A stretch of 64,000 nt of DNA from Artemia franciscana (GCF_032884065.1 NC_088883.1:22625637-22689636); one strand, 5' to 3'; counted from the stretch's first letter, positions 13,041 to 25,339 are shown. The notes: a model not told the origin generated them from the sequence alone. Program-made: numbers and translations.

Positions 13041-14790
13041 AAAATAAAAAAAGTTTTTTAACTGAAAGTAAGGAGCGACATTAAAATTTAAAACGAACAG
13101 AAATTACTCCCTATATGAAATGGGTTGTCCCCTCCGCAATCCCTTGCTCTTTACGCTAAAGTTTTTAATTGTTTTAAAAAGTAGAACTGTGGCAAAGAGT
13201 CAAACTTTAGCGTAAAGAGCGAGGGATTATGGAGGGGACAACCCATTTCATGTAGGGAGTAATTTCTGTCCCTTTCAAGTTTTAATGTCGCTCCTTACTT
13301 TCAGTTAAAAAACTAGTTTTTTTTATTTAATTTCTGAACGTTTTTGAATTAATGCATGTTTGGTTTTGGCTCTCCGCACATAAATTATTAACATGAAATT
13401 TGCATATTAATTCTTTTTTTGGCTAAATGGCTTTCTCATAGTTTTCATTAGACGATTTTGAGAAATAAGGGGTGGGGAAGGAGGCCTAGTTGCCCTCCAA
13501 TTTTCTGGTTACTTAAAGAGGCAACTAAAACTTAACGTTTAACTAACGTTAACTAACGTTTTTATTAGTAAAAAATATATGTAACTTATGAATTAATTTA
13601 CGTAACAAACTTTTATATTCTTATATTTTTATTATGTATATGAGGGGTTTGTCCCCTCTTTAATACCTCGCTCTTTACGCTAAATGTTAAGTTTTGTCCC
13701 AATTCCTTAAGAATGGCCCTTGAATCAGAAAGGCCGTAGAATAAATAGTTGAAATTACTAAAAATACTTTAGCATAAAGAGCGAGGTATTTATCTCCTCC
13801 TAAATACCACGCTCTTTATTCTAAAGTATTTTAAGAACCCTCATATGCGTAATAATATCTGCTCGTTTTAAGTTTTAATGCTACTCCTTACTTTCAATTG
13901 AAAAAAACTTTTGCATGTTTATTTTTTCATTGTTTTTTTTTTCATAGTAATGCTAGAAAATACCGCGCCCTTTTCATTAAATCTCTCTTCTCCCATGATA
14001 TATTCCTCCAAGGAAAGATCCTTCCAGATAGCCCCCTCCCCTCAAACCCACCCCCAAACAAAAAAAAATCCCGCTGAAAACGTCTGTGCACTTCCCAATA
14101 ACCATTACTGTATGTAAACACAGGTCAAAGTTTGCAACTTGCAGCCCCTCCCCCAGGAACTGTGGGGAGTAAGTCATCCCCAAAGACATAGTTATTATGG
14201 TCTTCGACTATGCGGAACAAAATGGCTATCTCAAAATTTTGATCCGTTGACTTTGGGAAAACAATGAGGGTGGGAGGGGGCCTAGGTGCCCTCCAATTTT
14301 TTTGGTCACTTAACAAGGGCACTAGAACTTTTCATTCCCGTCAGAATGATTCCTCTTGCAACATTCTAGGACCACTTAGTCAATACGATGACCCCTGAAA
14401 AAAAAACAACAAACAAACAAATAAACACGCACCCGTGATCTGTCTTCTGGCAAAAAATACGAAATTCCAAATTTTTGTAGATAGGAGCTTGAAATTTTTG
14501 GTATAGGGTTCTCTGATACACTGAATGCGACGGTCTGATTTTCGTTAAGGTTCTATGACTTTTAGGGGGTGTTTCCCCCTATTTTCCAAAATAAGGCAAA
14601 TTTTCTCAGGCTTGTAACTTTTGATGGCAAAGACTAAATTTGATAAAACTTGTATATTTTAAATCAGCATGAAAATCCGATTCTTTTCATGTATCTTTTA
14701 GCATCAAAATTCCGTTTTTTAGAGTTTCGTTTACTATTGAGCCGGGTCGCTCCTTACTACAGTTCGTTACCACGAACTTTTTGATAAAAT
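13041..14790 (+). repeat. Interspersed repeat family B, near-complete copy B3
   Basis: This is the best reference copy of family B. Terminal inverted repeats of 13 bp, AGTAAGGAGCGAC at 13067-13079 and GTCGCTCCTTACT at 14746-14758, enclose 1692 bp. Inside are a first long hairpin (13100-13270), a GGCTAAATGGC module, a second hairpin (13640-13860), a GTCTGTGCACTTCC module, a GCCCTCCAATT module and a 3' module ending in GTTCGTTACCACGAAC. No open frame is longer than about 70 codons, so it is a non-autonomous element. The terminal inverted repeats suggest a DNA transposon, but I cannot name the superfamily and see no clear target duplication. Confidence 0.85.
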
Positions 14791-16328
14791 AAGCGATTAG
14801 CATTCTATTATTAATACCTTCCCAACCTAAACTAGACTTAGCAGCTTCCTTATTCATCATGAGTAATAACCGAATTTTTAGCAGTATTAGTACGCGCATG
14901 TTGCCTTTTCCTCAGTTGAACATCCTCCCCCCACTGGGATGTCCTGGAAGTTTCATTTTGATACGATAAGCCGTTCCAAAGGTATTGTTGATATCCCCTA
15001 TTGACAATTTGCATGAGCATTATGAGCATAGTAGGTCTTGATTTAGTTCAACTTTTCACTCAACATTTCGTAAAATTTTTATTTTAATATCCTCACCCAT
15101 GGTAGTAGTTGATACAGAAACTTTAGTTGTAGTAGTAGTAGTAGTAGTAGCAGTAGTAGTAGCGTGCAAATATTGCCTTTTGGTCAATTGAAAGAGCAAA
15201 CCTCTTTTAAAGCTCTTTCATCCTTAACTATTGCAGTCTCAGAAATAATATTTGGAACATATTAGGTATTGATCAGGCCACCAGCCGACCCCCCCACCAC
15301 ACCCCCTCCAGAGAACTTTGAAGCTACTTTGTCTATAATAGTACAAAAACATAAATTTTACAAGCTCTAGCCTGCCATTAAAAAAAAAAATTTTAACTAA
15401 AAATCTCACTGCAATATTTTGGGATGTAATTTCATCAGTGCTACTTGACGGTTTTTCCCATATTTCATTTTTTGGCAACGTTTTGACATAGCAGATTTAA
15501 CGACTGGTCGGAAAACACAGGACTTCATTTTAAATACGGAGTAAATCATGCAGTCATAAACTTGGTCCTCTAGCGTGATATTCTATATTCAAATGATAAT
15601 ATGACTTTAAACGTTTTATTTGTATTCTTTGTCTTTTGTTTTCTACAATTTGTATTCTTCAATGATGCTTCATACAAATCCCAAGATGTTGTAAAACTTG
15701 TTGATTATGTGAATCTACTTCATTGGATTGATCTGGGATCTCCTCTCCACTTATCAGAAGGTGCAAAGGTGATATGATAAAATTTTTTAGCTTTCATTTG
15801 TTTTCCTAATAAAATAAATACAAATTATGAATAAAAAAAAACAAATGTGATGGATGTATAGATCAATCCTTAAGGCTAATGTTCCTCTGAAATAAGCGAT
15901 TTTGTGACAAGGCAGTAACTGTAAATTACTTCAAAATGACAAGATGCTTATAACATTCGATTCATTGGTCTTAGGTCTATCCGTATTTGCTACGTAACAC
16001 TAAATAACGCAACATAAATTCTTAAGTTATGCTAATGTATAAAATTTTGCAGTGCAGCGGCAAAGAACAAAGTTGTTTCGACAACTTTATGGTTTTAACA
16101 TTTATGAACAATTGCTACAAATGGAATAATTGAAGTAAAATGGAACAAAAAGACAAAAAATTTAAAGATAATGCATTGATTAACATGTCATTACTGTACA
16201 ATAATATGAACTTGTTAAGCAATATTAACTATGTTCCACTGAGATAACATCAAAAATGAGTATGGAACTCATGTCTTTTTGTTTCAATAGCTTGACTTTT
16301 AACCTTTCAGATGCCAATCCAACCAAGG
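14791..16328. other. AT-rich intergenic DNA
   Basis: No gene is seen. It contains the short GTA-repeat microsatellite described separately. Minus-strand open frames at 15239-15478 and 16225-16455 have no supporting motif. Confidence 0.4.
15128..15162. repeat. (GTA)n microsatellite
   Basis: This is a run of GTA/TAG trinucleotides with one interruption (GCA). Confidence 0.9.
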
Positions 16329-16340
16329 CCACTTTCTTGT

Positions 16341-16537
16341 AGATAATTTTGAAGACAACACTGCCTTTCCATGACGATAAATAACTGTTCAAATAGGGAT
16401 AAATCCTTTTAATAGAGAGTGATAATTCACAAAAAAAACTGGATATTTTGGTCACATTTACGAAATATCTATATTTGTTTGTGAATTATCAATGTCCATT
16501 AAAAGGATTGACCTCTATTTGAACTTTTATTTTTGGT
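16341..16537. mobile_element. Foldback element FB1, copy 1
   Basis: This is a 197-bp element with a long imperfect palindrome. TTCAAATAGGGATAAATCC and AATAGAGAGTGATAATTCAC on the left pair with GTGAATTATCAATG and GGATTGACCTCTATTTGAAC on the right. Perfect 12-bp direct repeats, CCACTTTCTTGT at 16329-16340 and 16538-16549, flank it as a target-site duplication would. The boundaries match those of copy 2 at 46702-46940. It has no coding capacity. A duplication of that size is compatible with a Mutator-like or foldback transposon, but the superfamily is inferred. Confidence 0.8.
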
Positions 16538-16919
16538 CCACTTTCTTGTTTTGTCAGACTTTATAATAAAAACAAAAGATTGACTATGCGCTTTATTCAG
16601 TATAAGATATTTCCTTTTACGATAAGGCCTAATATTAGGAACAGTTATATTTTTTCATCTGAATACTTAACAAAGTCGATGCAAGTCAATTCGACTCAGT
16701 CCCTTCTAATTTACTTAAGAAGAATCTTAAGTAATCTTAAGAATCTTAAGTAAACACCAACTAATTCTGGACCTGATTAAAGGTCTTTTTAGACCTGATT
16801 AATTAGATCGTGAACAGTTCATCTGTTCACAATACATAGCCTGGTGAGCCAGTTGAACCAAGCTGCTGAATAACATCCCAAGAACTTGCTTTAAAATTAT
16901 ATTCGATGATTAATATATG

Positions 16920-18310
16920 ACCAAGCAAACGAAAATGTCAAGAGTTTGCAGCGGGATCATTCCCGAAAGCCTGGAAAACTGCTCATGTGGTCCATATTCT
17001 AAAGGCAGAGTCCGACCCTACTAATTTATGATAGTATCGTCCAATAAATCTGCCTTGCTGTGTAAATAAAGTTTATGAAAGCGTCATTAATAAGACCCTT
17101 TACCATTACCTTGAGTCGCATCTGTTGTTGGAAGACACGCAATATGGTTTTCGCAGAAAACGGTCTACTTTAGACTGTCTGATTGCACAGTATCAAGAGT
17201 GAGTTGAGTTCCTTTCTCAGGGGCACGATATTCGCCTTCTCTCCTCTGACATCGCAAAAGCCTTTGATCGTGTATGGCACAAGGGACTCCTTTTTAGATT
17301 GAAAGCTTATGGAAATGATGGTCGACTATTTGAGGTGCTTGCTGACTTTCTTCGTCAACGATCTTTGCAAGTTGTCCTCGATTGCTTCATATCAAAAGAA
17401 CACTCAGTCTTATCAGTAGTACCCCAAGGAAGTATTCTTGGGCCAACTCTTTTCTTGGTGCTCATAATCAGCCTAGGGAACAACCTTGCGAAGAAACCTC
17501 ACTACTTTGCTGATGACAAGACAATAAAACATCAACTGCAAAGGACAAAGGTCCCAGCGAACCCAACAAGAAGCTTCAGGCTGACCTGTAGAGAATTGAG
17601 GCGTGGGCATATCATGGCTCAGTTTTAACGCATCGAAAACAAAAAGCTCCTAATTTCTAAGGTGCGTAATATGAGGGCTCATCCTGATTTTTGTCTTCAA
17701 AGGAGAGGCAATAACGCGAGTTTATATACTGCTCCTACTTGGAGTTAATTTCTCTTTGGATCTCTCATGGACTGAGCATCTCAGTAAAATTTGATATTCT
17801 TGCTCCAAGAAGTTAGGAGTTATCCTAAGATGCAAAAATATTCTCCCTGATGAGTCTATTCTGACATTTTTCACTTCGCGCATCAGGCCTGTCATGGAAT
17901 ATGCATGGCCCCTCTTCACTGGTGCACCAAAAAGCCACATCGCTCCACTCCAACAAATGTAAAATTAAACAGTTCGTGCAGTAGGCTCTGGAAACACGAA
18001 AAGCCCCACAGCTGATCCAGGAATGCCTCGATGTGGTGTCCATGTTGGTTTTCTTCAATTACATGTATGCTTTAGGAGCTATCGAAGCTCGTTCCTGATT
18101 GACCAAAGCCCTTGCGATAAACTCGTCGAAGTGCAGCTCGTCAGGTCTACCTTGAGCAGGGTAGTCCCCGCTAAAAATATCTGAAAACGAGTTTCACCCG
18201 GCGGTCGATTGTCCCATGGGATAGATTGCCGGCAGAGGTAATATCGGTAAATCTTTCCCTTGACGCGTTCAAGAGAAGGCATAACAAGCACCCCAACCTC
18301 AGTGTGAGGT
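16920..18310 (+). pseudogene. Degenerate LINE reverse transcriptase (jockey-like)
   Basis: This is a decayed non-LTR retrotransposon reverse transcriptase read in several frames. From about 16950 it shows SFPKAWKTAHVVHILK, then YRPINLP (about 17038), DTQYGFRRKRSTLDCL (about 17135), LLSSDIAKAFDRVWHKGLL (motif A, about 17238), VPQGSILGPTLF (motif B, within a 109-codon open frame at 17299-17628) and a YFADD-like motif C at about 17505. The C-terminal part, RPVMEYAWPLFTGAPKSH, is near 17886 and further debris extends to about 18310. Stops and frame changes interrupt it, and the 5' half including the endonuclease is missing. The order and wording of motifs are typical of the jockey/CR1 group. Confidence 0.85.
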
Positions 18311-20259
18311 AATTACCAGGACTAGTGGCAAATCATCATCTGTGATGGAGCCGTGAAGCCTGTAAAAAAAATGCATCCATAAGTTTACTATATTTTCTTA
18401 AGCTGTTTTGTGCCACGCTTTTAGTTTTTTTTTGGATTTTTCACCCATGTTTCGTTGATGTTTAATTTTGCGCTCACTAATATCAAAAACTGTGTAACTG
18501 CATATGGGGATCTTAACCATTTAAAATTGAATTTCCCACTTTATATAATTTCTTAAAATATACCTGATTGTATAAGTTTCTACTTGCATTCAAATAATCA
18601 GGTTTCTTTTTAATATTCCCTAGTACTTCAGCGCCTATTTTCTTTTTTTCCGATTCTAACATGGCTACTAATTGTCTGATATATCACCGAGCTAACCCAA
18701 AAGGTATTCCTCGCAGTTCTCTCAAAAGTGATTGAAAAGTAAGAACACCTTTCTAAAAATACATTGGTTAGATATGTAGATGAATTAAGCGAGACTATCC
18801 ATTATCAGTTTCTCTTGTTCAAAATGCACTACTTTATGCTCGAATATTGTTGAACAAAATCGTTCAGGCAGAATTGTTTTAATTTTTTTTATATTTTCCT
18901 GTAAAACCTAAAAACCTGTAAACCTAATTATTTCGTTAGACCTCTTCGTCTAGGACATGACCGCATAGCTTAGGAGCTTTAAAATACAACTGATATAAAA
19001 TTAACGTTTCCAGTGATTGTTTTTTAGCTCTATCTCGCATGGCAGATATAAAACGTGATATAGCACGCACATACACGTACAGAAGGGCTTCGGGTCCATT
19101 TAACCTGTCCTTTATCTCAAAAATTTATCCCGCAGTTTCCTATGTTTGCATACAATTTACCTCCGTTTGTGTTATTTCGAATCTAACCCCTCTCCTGGAA
19201 GAGGAGAGACGCATTTAATCACATACGTGTGTCTGAATCCTTAGGGAGTATTTATAGTGCTTCCTAGGAAATTCCCTCTCCGTATGCCTAATCTGTGTAC
19301 AACTATGTATATCCACGATTAAGCATAAAAATAAGCCAGACTCTACCTTGAACGACTGAAGTAAGCCTACTTGAAATCTTCGGGTAGGGGGAAAGTTGAT
19401 GAAAAGACTTCTCGTTGACTAGGGACGCTGCATGGTCCAGTTGCTGCTCTGATACTTCATAATGTGAACATCGCAGATATGCAGTGCCCTCTACATGTGC
19501 ATATGCTAGGTGCTGCTGCAACTTTAGCCAAATAAGCGAGCTTTTCCGCTTTTCGGTGTTAAGAAGTGTACAAATATTCTTTTCTCAACTTGGCCCAAAA
19601 TTCTCCGTGATAAATAATTTTAGTGGGAAGGAGGGGGTTCAAATAAAGATGTTGTTTTTATCCAGCCGGTAGTTGAATTTAAAACTCTGGTTTTTGGGAG
19701 GGGAAGGGCCTGTTCTCCATCTAACTACACAGCTTGTCCGATCATCAAAAATTGCTAGTTTGTGTATTTTGTTTTGAATCGACATTTACAACTAACGAAT
19801 AGGCATGATATTATTACTGAATTTAGTAGATTGACAAACATATTATTCTGCCCTCCTCATGAAGCATTAATTACAGTTATATTTTTATAATGTGACCTAT
19901 ATTGTATCCTTTTTTTAGCGCTTCCTGTTCTTTGTGTTGACAAAATCAAAGATATTGGAGCTCCTTAGACAGTTGTGAGAGGGCTCACGTCCTTAATAAT
20001 TTTTAGAACTAAGTAGTTTCGATAATTCAAGATTACTGATGTCGCAAAGGACGGTATTATCCACCGGTAATGTAAATTATCTGATAAAAGAGAAAAAAAG
20101 AAAGATGATAAAAGAGACAAAAAAGTAAGGCAAAAGAATCAAAACAGCAAGTAAACCCCCTCCCCTTTTTGTTGAATTTTGGATATCAGAGACAGTCGTG
20201 GGACTAGTGGGCTAATTCTGGCTACCGGTATTCAGCTCTTGCATTTTTAAAATTCATAG
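18311..20259. other. Intergenic DNA, nothing recognised
   Basis: Both strands were read for domains, RNA genes and repeats without result. Open frames at 19303-19521 (minus) and 19484-19672 (plus) have no recognisable features. Confidence 0.4.
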
Positions 20260-20530
20260 GTTACAATTTGCAGCTTTTTTAGACCTGAAAGGAGCATATG
20301 ATAATGTGGATAGGAACTTGTTAATGTTAAACCTGTTATCTTTAGGACTGCCTCACTATTTTGTATTGTTGCTGTGCGAAATGTATAAGTACGTGAAGTT
20401 AGTAGTGAAAGTGGCGGCGTTTTCTTTAAATAGTATTGATTTAATGTAGTTAATTTATTGTTTGTTTGTTGTTATGTAATTTTCCTATGGCCCACGGGCT
20501 TTTTCTGGAATAAATTATTAAATTATTATT
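20260..20530 (+). pseudogene. Short LINE fragment with 3' end
   Basis: The plus strand encodes FLDLKGAYDNVDRNLLMLNL and then GLPHYFVLLLCEMYKYV. The first is reverse-transcriptase motif A (D-x-x-GAYDNVD). The sequence then passes directly into what looks like a LINE 3' untranslated end with GGCCCACGGGCTTTTTCTGG, AATAAATTATTAAATTATTA. Motifs B and C are absent, so the copy is internally deleted as well as 5' truncated. Confidence 0.65.
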
Positions 20531-20626
20531 ATATATGGAATAGAAAAAGCTAGAAAGCGATTTTGTTTTTTATGACGTCAGTTAGTAACAAGTTATCTGT
20601 AAAAGTAAACTATTTTATTGAGCTTC

Positions 20627-21280
20627 AAGGAACATCCAAATAATTCTATATTAAGATTTAAAAGTTGCAACTAACTCTTCAAGCGAGTAAGGGTTCAAAA
20701 AGACATTTCGGGAAATTTAAAACCAATAAATCTCTAGAGAATCTAGAGTACATCAACCAATCGTGCGTGATTTTATGTTCAAGGAAAATTTTTCAAATTG
20801 CTATTTTCGTGAACTCCTGTTCCTTATTTTTTTTACTGATAAACCCTTCAAAAGAAATTTAAAATTTTTAAAGCAACATAGCTCTTCACTCTATACTTCT
20901 TTCCAAAGATTATTGATTCACAAATAAACACAATTCATTATAAGGAACATCCAAATAATTCTATATCAAGATTTAAAATGTGCAACTAATTCTTCAAGCG
21001 AGTAAGGGTTCAAAAAACATTTGAGGAAAATTAAAACCATAAATATCTAGAAAATCTAGAGTACAGCAACCAATCGTGTGTGATTTTTTTTAAGATGGTG
21101 GAGGGTAAGTCTCAATTTTACTGAAGTATCACAAAGCGCCCCCCTCGCCGAAGCGAAAATTTAAAGTCTACTTTCCTCCCCTTCACCCTATACTCCCTCA
21201 AATTTTCAATTGGTTAGATTTATATTTTTTTAAGATGGTGGAGGGTAAGGCTCAATTTTACTGAAGTATCACAAACAGCC
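20627..21280 (+). repeat. Local tandem duplications
   Basis: A segment starting AAGGAACATCCAAATAATTC at about 20627 recurs at about 20942 with small differences (period about 315 bp, roughly 150 bp shared). A second segment starting AAGATGGTGGAGGGTAAG occurs at about 21091 and 21231 (period 140 bp). Confidence 0.85.
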
Positions 21281-22067
21281 TGTCAAAGCCCTGCAGTCAT
21301 ATTGTCAAAGTCCCAAATATTTGTTCCCTTTCCTTATTTTTAACACCTGACTAAAAATTTTGGGCCATGGTTAACCCAGCATATCTACAGAAATAATGGT
21401 TGTTAAATAATCCATGGAAAATTAGCAGTGACCGTGGCACCAACGCTTTCACTATACTCGAAATTATCTCCTTTAGTTCCACAAATTTTATCTCCATTTC
21501 TCTCATTTTTGCAACCAGTTCTATTGCTTTGATTTATCATTTTATTTCTATGGAATTCCTTCCTTTCAAGCCCTACGAAAAAGGGTTATCAACTTCCGGC
21601 CATTATGGGTATCACACTCTCTCCTAAACTGCTTTTAAGTTTCCACTCCATATCCGTCACTAATTTGCCTCTGGTGGTGCACGCACGAAGCTGGTCCTAG
21701 GTACATATTTTCAAGGGTATTCAGCAATTCTAATTTAAACGACTATCATAAAAGACATTGAATATCACTAGTGGAGCCAGGGAGTCGCATTGAGGCGGAA
21801 AAGAGAGGGTGGTCTGGTAACTTCAGTCCACTTCGTTACTTTAAAATTCACTAGATCTAAGAATTTCTAACCGAGTAAGCCCTTTTCCATGTTGCCAGAT
21901 TCATTTACTCATTGTGATTAGTCTTTGCAAACAACCCAACAAAAATAGATAATCTGCCAGACAAATTGATCTTTGCTAAGTCTATGCTACTGCGTAGACC
22001 GGGACATGGGTTCTAATATCGACAAAGATAGCGGGAAGGGGAATTAAAGTAAAATATATTTTAAGGT
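21281..22067. other. Sequence upstream of the GTPase exon
   Basis: No upstream coding exon joined to 22083 could be recognised. A 75-codon frame at 21400-21627 has no domain. This stretch is probably intron or intergenic DNA. Confidence 0.35.
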
Positions 22068-22082
22068 TTAATTCTTTTTCAG
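22068..22082 (+). promoter_or_regulatory. Predicted splice acceptor of the GTPase exon
   Basis: The pyrimidine-rich TTTAATTCTTTTTCAG ends at 22082, directly before the open frame. It is a textbook 3' splice site and explains why the frame begins at GTG rather than at an ATG. Confidence 0.65.
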
Positions 22083-23327
22083 GTGAATATTCGACGAAGA
22101 AAGACTGAACTAGTTCTCCCCAAGGGGCAATTTGCAACTTATGAAACAAATATCCGGCCAAAACACATCATTCTGAAATCGGAATACGATCGTTCAATCT
22201 ACGTCTCCGTATTTCAAGCTCTGAATCCCTCAAATTTGAAAGAGTCCAAATACGTGTCCTGTGAATCTAATTCTTGGTTATTTAATACTACAGACGAAGA
22301 ATTGAAACTCATCAAAATAGAAAACAGAAACAGCGCTGTTCTTACTGTCAAAAAACTTGCAGCTGGGTCAAGTACAGTTGAGAAAACTATTGCTATCCTT
22401 CACCCAGACGGAAAGAAACGCTTACGACAGTTGAGAAGCTTTGAAGAATCTCCCATGGTTATATCTGTCTTGGGATTGAGCGGGTCGGGAAAATCGACCA
22501 TCGCTTCTTTACTTTCTGGGAAAGAGGAGATGTTCGAATCTGGACGGAGAAGCACAAGAACTACCACCATAGGTATTGATATGTCCCCTATTATTCCATT
22601 TTCAGAATATTTACCTACCCTAAAAGATCAATACAAAGATGAAATCAACTTTTCAAATCATAGAAATATACCCTTGATAATAACTGACAGTGAAGGTATG
22701 GGTGTTCGAGGTAAATATATTGACCTTGTAGCATCGGTACCACCCTTTCTTGTCTCAAATATGATGATCTGGATAACAACTGACTCTTTAAGGGTTGACG
22801 AAGAACTGAAGAAATTGGATAAATACTTGAATTTAGCTAATAAAATCCAGGATGAGTCCACGTGTGAAGATTTTAAAGCTGCTCATTTAATAGTGGTTAT
22901 CAACAAAATGCAAGGGGATGAGTCAGATGAAGAATTGACTGACGTACTTGTTGAAGATGAATTAGACAATGAAGACAATTTTTCACTTGCAAGAAATGTA
23001 ATTACAAAAAACCTCAAAGAATGTTTTCAGTCTCTACAAGTAATAAGATTCCCATATCTTAAACTTCCGTCAAACGCCACGTCCGTGAAGTATGATTATC
23101 TAAAAGGCCCTGATGGAGGGAAGTTCATAACTAGCTTGCTCAAAATCGTAAATTTGATACTAAATACGTCTAATGTAAGACGTACGGTGTCAGGTATACC
23201 TATAGGCCCGGATTCAATAGAAGAACTTATTAAAAAAGTTATAGACATATCAAACAATGGATCTGAGTTTACTAGAAATGATTTCAAAAGTGCGCTTCTG
23301 ATTGCTGAACAAAATAGAATGATTTAG
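22083..23327 (+). CDS. Large GTPase (GBP/atlastin-like), terminal exon
   Basis: This 414-codon open exon encodes a P-loop GTPase. Residues 1-120 form a hydrophilic N-terminal region with alternating hydrophobic strands that I do not recognise. Residues 131-138 (GLSGSGKS) are the Walker A/G1 loop. The threonines near 160-162 are the probable switch I. Residues 202-205 (DSEG) fit G3 (DxxG), and 274-277 (NKMQ) occupy the G4 position, where NKxD or RD is usual. The C-terminal GIPIGPDSIEEL (371-382) recalls the segment after the G domain in guanylate-binding proteins. Such proteins hydrolyse GTP and act in membrane remodelling or cell-autonomous defence; that role is inferred. The frame starts at a splice acceptor and the first ATG is codon 125, only six codons before the P-loop, so a 5' exon is expected. 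No stop or frameshift interrupts the exon. It ends at TAG, before a diverged repeat and the family A copy. Other GTPase families (AIG1, septin-like) cannot be excluded. Confidence 0.75.
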   Translation: MNIRRRKTELVLPKGQFATYETNIRPKHIILKSEYDRSIYVSVFQALNPSNLKESKYVSCESNSWLFNTTDEELKLIKIENRNSAVLTVKKLAAGSSTVEKTIAILHPDGKKRLRQLRSFEESPMVISVLGLSGSGKSTIASLLSGKEEMFESGRRSTRTTTIGIDMSPIIPFSEYLPTLKDQYKDEINFSNHRNIPLIITDSEGMGVRGKYIDLVASVPPFLVSNMMIWITTDSLRVDEELKKLDKYLNLANKIQDESTCEDFKAAHLIVVINKMQGDESDEELTDVLVEDELDNEDNFSLARNVITKNLKECFQSLQVIRFPYLKLPSNATSVKYDYLKGPDGGKFITSLLKIVNLILNTSNVRRTVSGIPIGPDSIEELIKKVIDISNNGSEFTRNDFKSALLIAEQNRMI

Positions 23328-23699
23328 GGTGCCAAATTTTATGTCATAAAATATGCATGATTGACAATGAAATTGTTGACAATGGAGAAAGTATTCTAAT
23401 GGGCCTGTAATTATTAACATTAGTTTTACCACTTTTTTGTACACTGGGAAAACTCGTAACTCGGACGTTTTTGTATTTACTACTGAAAACCTCTAATAAC
23501 AAAACTAGATTGAAAATATGGATAAACGGAACTTAAATCACATATGCAGGATATTTCAACAAATTAGTTAAAAGTCGGTACCTTAGTGAATTACCTTACT
23601 TTAAGCCTATTGAAGATTCTTTGGAATTCTTTAAAACTAACCCGGGCCAAAAACATAATGTACTCTTCTGATTGAGGCATTTAATCTTTACTAAAAGGC
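23328..23699. other. Sequence downstream of the GTPase stop
   Basis: This is the AT-rich presumed 3' untranslated or intergenic region. I see no strong AATAAA signal close to the stop. Confidence 0.35.
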
Positions 23700-23830
23700 C
23701 GATTCAAGGGGTTTATCAGGTTTGAACCCTCCCCCCACCCTGAAATTGTCTAACTCGTAAAAACGTATCAAAAATGCATGTAATCAAATTTTTATGTGTT
23801 TTTTAAAGATTTTTTTCATTAACTGATCTC
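23700..23830 (-). repeat. Diverged interspersed repeat F
   Basis: The minus strand reads ACATGCATTTTTGATACG, then TTTTTACGAGTTAGACAA, then a G-rich run. It resembles plus-strand sequences near 50340-50395 and 61925-62010, which carry ACGAGTCGGAAAAACATTTC and ACGAGTCAGACAAACATTTC. Confidence 0.5.
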
Positions 23831-23939
23831 AGGAGTGATTCAGCAATCCATTGTTTTTTTTTTGTTTTTTATTAAGGATTTCTTACTATACTATTTTTAG
23901 TAAGGCCAATGATGATTTTACTGGTCATTTAATACTTAA

Positions 23940-24866
23940 TAAAAACAAGAGCTAATAGCTCATATGGCACTTTTGACGAGGTCGGAAGAGCTATGAGCCA
24001 AGAGCTCATATGGCGTGAGTTCTAGCAAAATTCTAAGAATTAATAGATTGATTTAAAAGGGAAATCAGAGGCTTAATGCCAGTCAGGATTTAAAATAAGA
24101 GCTCTGAGACAAGAGGTCCTTCTAAATATCAAAATTCATTAAAATCCGATCACCCACTCGTAAGTTTAAAATACCTCATTTTTTCTAATTTTTATCTCGC
24201 CCTTCATCCCTCCAGATGGTCGAATCGGGAAAACCGACTTTATCAACTCAAATTGTGCAGGTCTCTGAAACGCCTACCAATTTTCATCGTCCTAGCACGT
24301 CCAGAAGCCCCACTCGCCAAAGCGCTGGACCCCCCTAACTCCCTCAAAGAGAGCAGATCCAGTCCGGTTACTTCAATCACATTATTTATGACATTTGCTT
24401 ATCCTACCCAAGTTTCATCCTGATCTCTCCACTCTAAGCGTTTTCCAAGATTTCCGTTTCCCCCTCCAACTCCACCCAATATTACCAGATCTGGTCGGAA
24501 CTTAAAATAAGATCTCTGAGACACGAGTTCCTTCTAAATATCAAATTTCATTAAGAACTGATCACCCATTCGTAAGTTAAAAATACCCCATTTTTTAAAA
24601 TTTTTCCTCTGCCTCCCCAGATGATTGAACCGAGGAAATACTGTTATCAATTCAATTTGTGCAGGTCCCTGACACGCCTACCAATTTTCATCGTCCTAGC
24701 ACATCCAGAAGAACCGAACTCGCCAAAGCACCGGAAATCCCCCCCAACTCCCCCAAAGAGAGTGGACCCGTTCTAATTATGTCAATCATATTTCTAGAAC
24801 TTGTGCTTATTCTGTCCCCGGATCCGATTCAAGTTAAAAATGGAGCATCTGAGACATAAGATCTTT
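23940..24866 (-). repeat. Interspersed repeat family A, copy A3, first part
   Basis: This is an inverted copy of family A. Read on the minus strand, it is the tail of the element (GAGCTCTTGGCTC, the head-like module and tandem modules with G runs, which appear as C runs here). It stops abruptly at about 24866, where the LINE begins, and resumes at 29241. Confidence 0.85.
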
Positions 24867-25339
24867 CGCATCTAGTTCGCATCTAGCATTCATTCAGTGC
24901 AGTCGCATTTCGCTAGCTCTGATAATTTGTGACGTGTGATTTGACCAGTCAACAACTAATTGAATTTAAGCCGGATTAACTCTGTACCTGTTTGGAATAA
25001 ATAACGAGTGAAATACTTTTGAACTTGTAATTGAAACTTGTTCGATAAATTTATAAACTTGTATACGATTACGGCTTAAGGATTATTTATGGATTGTGGC
25101 TGTGAGTTAGTATTCAGCACTACTATCATCTGAGTCGTGCATTGAAATATTCGGATTACTTGCAAATCACTGGATTACTAGCCCCACTCAAAGATAAGTT
25201 ATTATTTATTCTCATTGCATTCATTTAGCCAGTGTGGATCATTTCATAATTGTGCTTATTGAGAACTTCTCTGTGGATATACCTTTTTCACTTAATTGTT
25301 TTTGGACTGATGCCGAGCCGTGAGTGAAATTTGCTTATC

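Noticed and set aside
17825-18291. Three overlapping minus-strand open frames of 70-77 codons
   Set aside because: They are antisense shadows of the decayed LINE on the plus strand.
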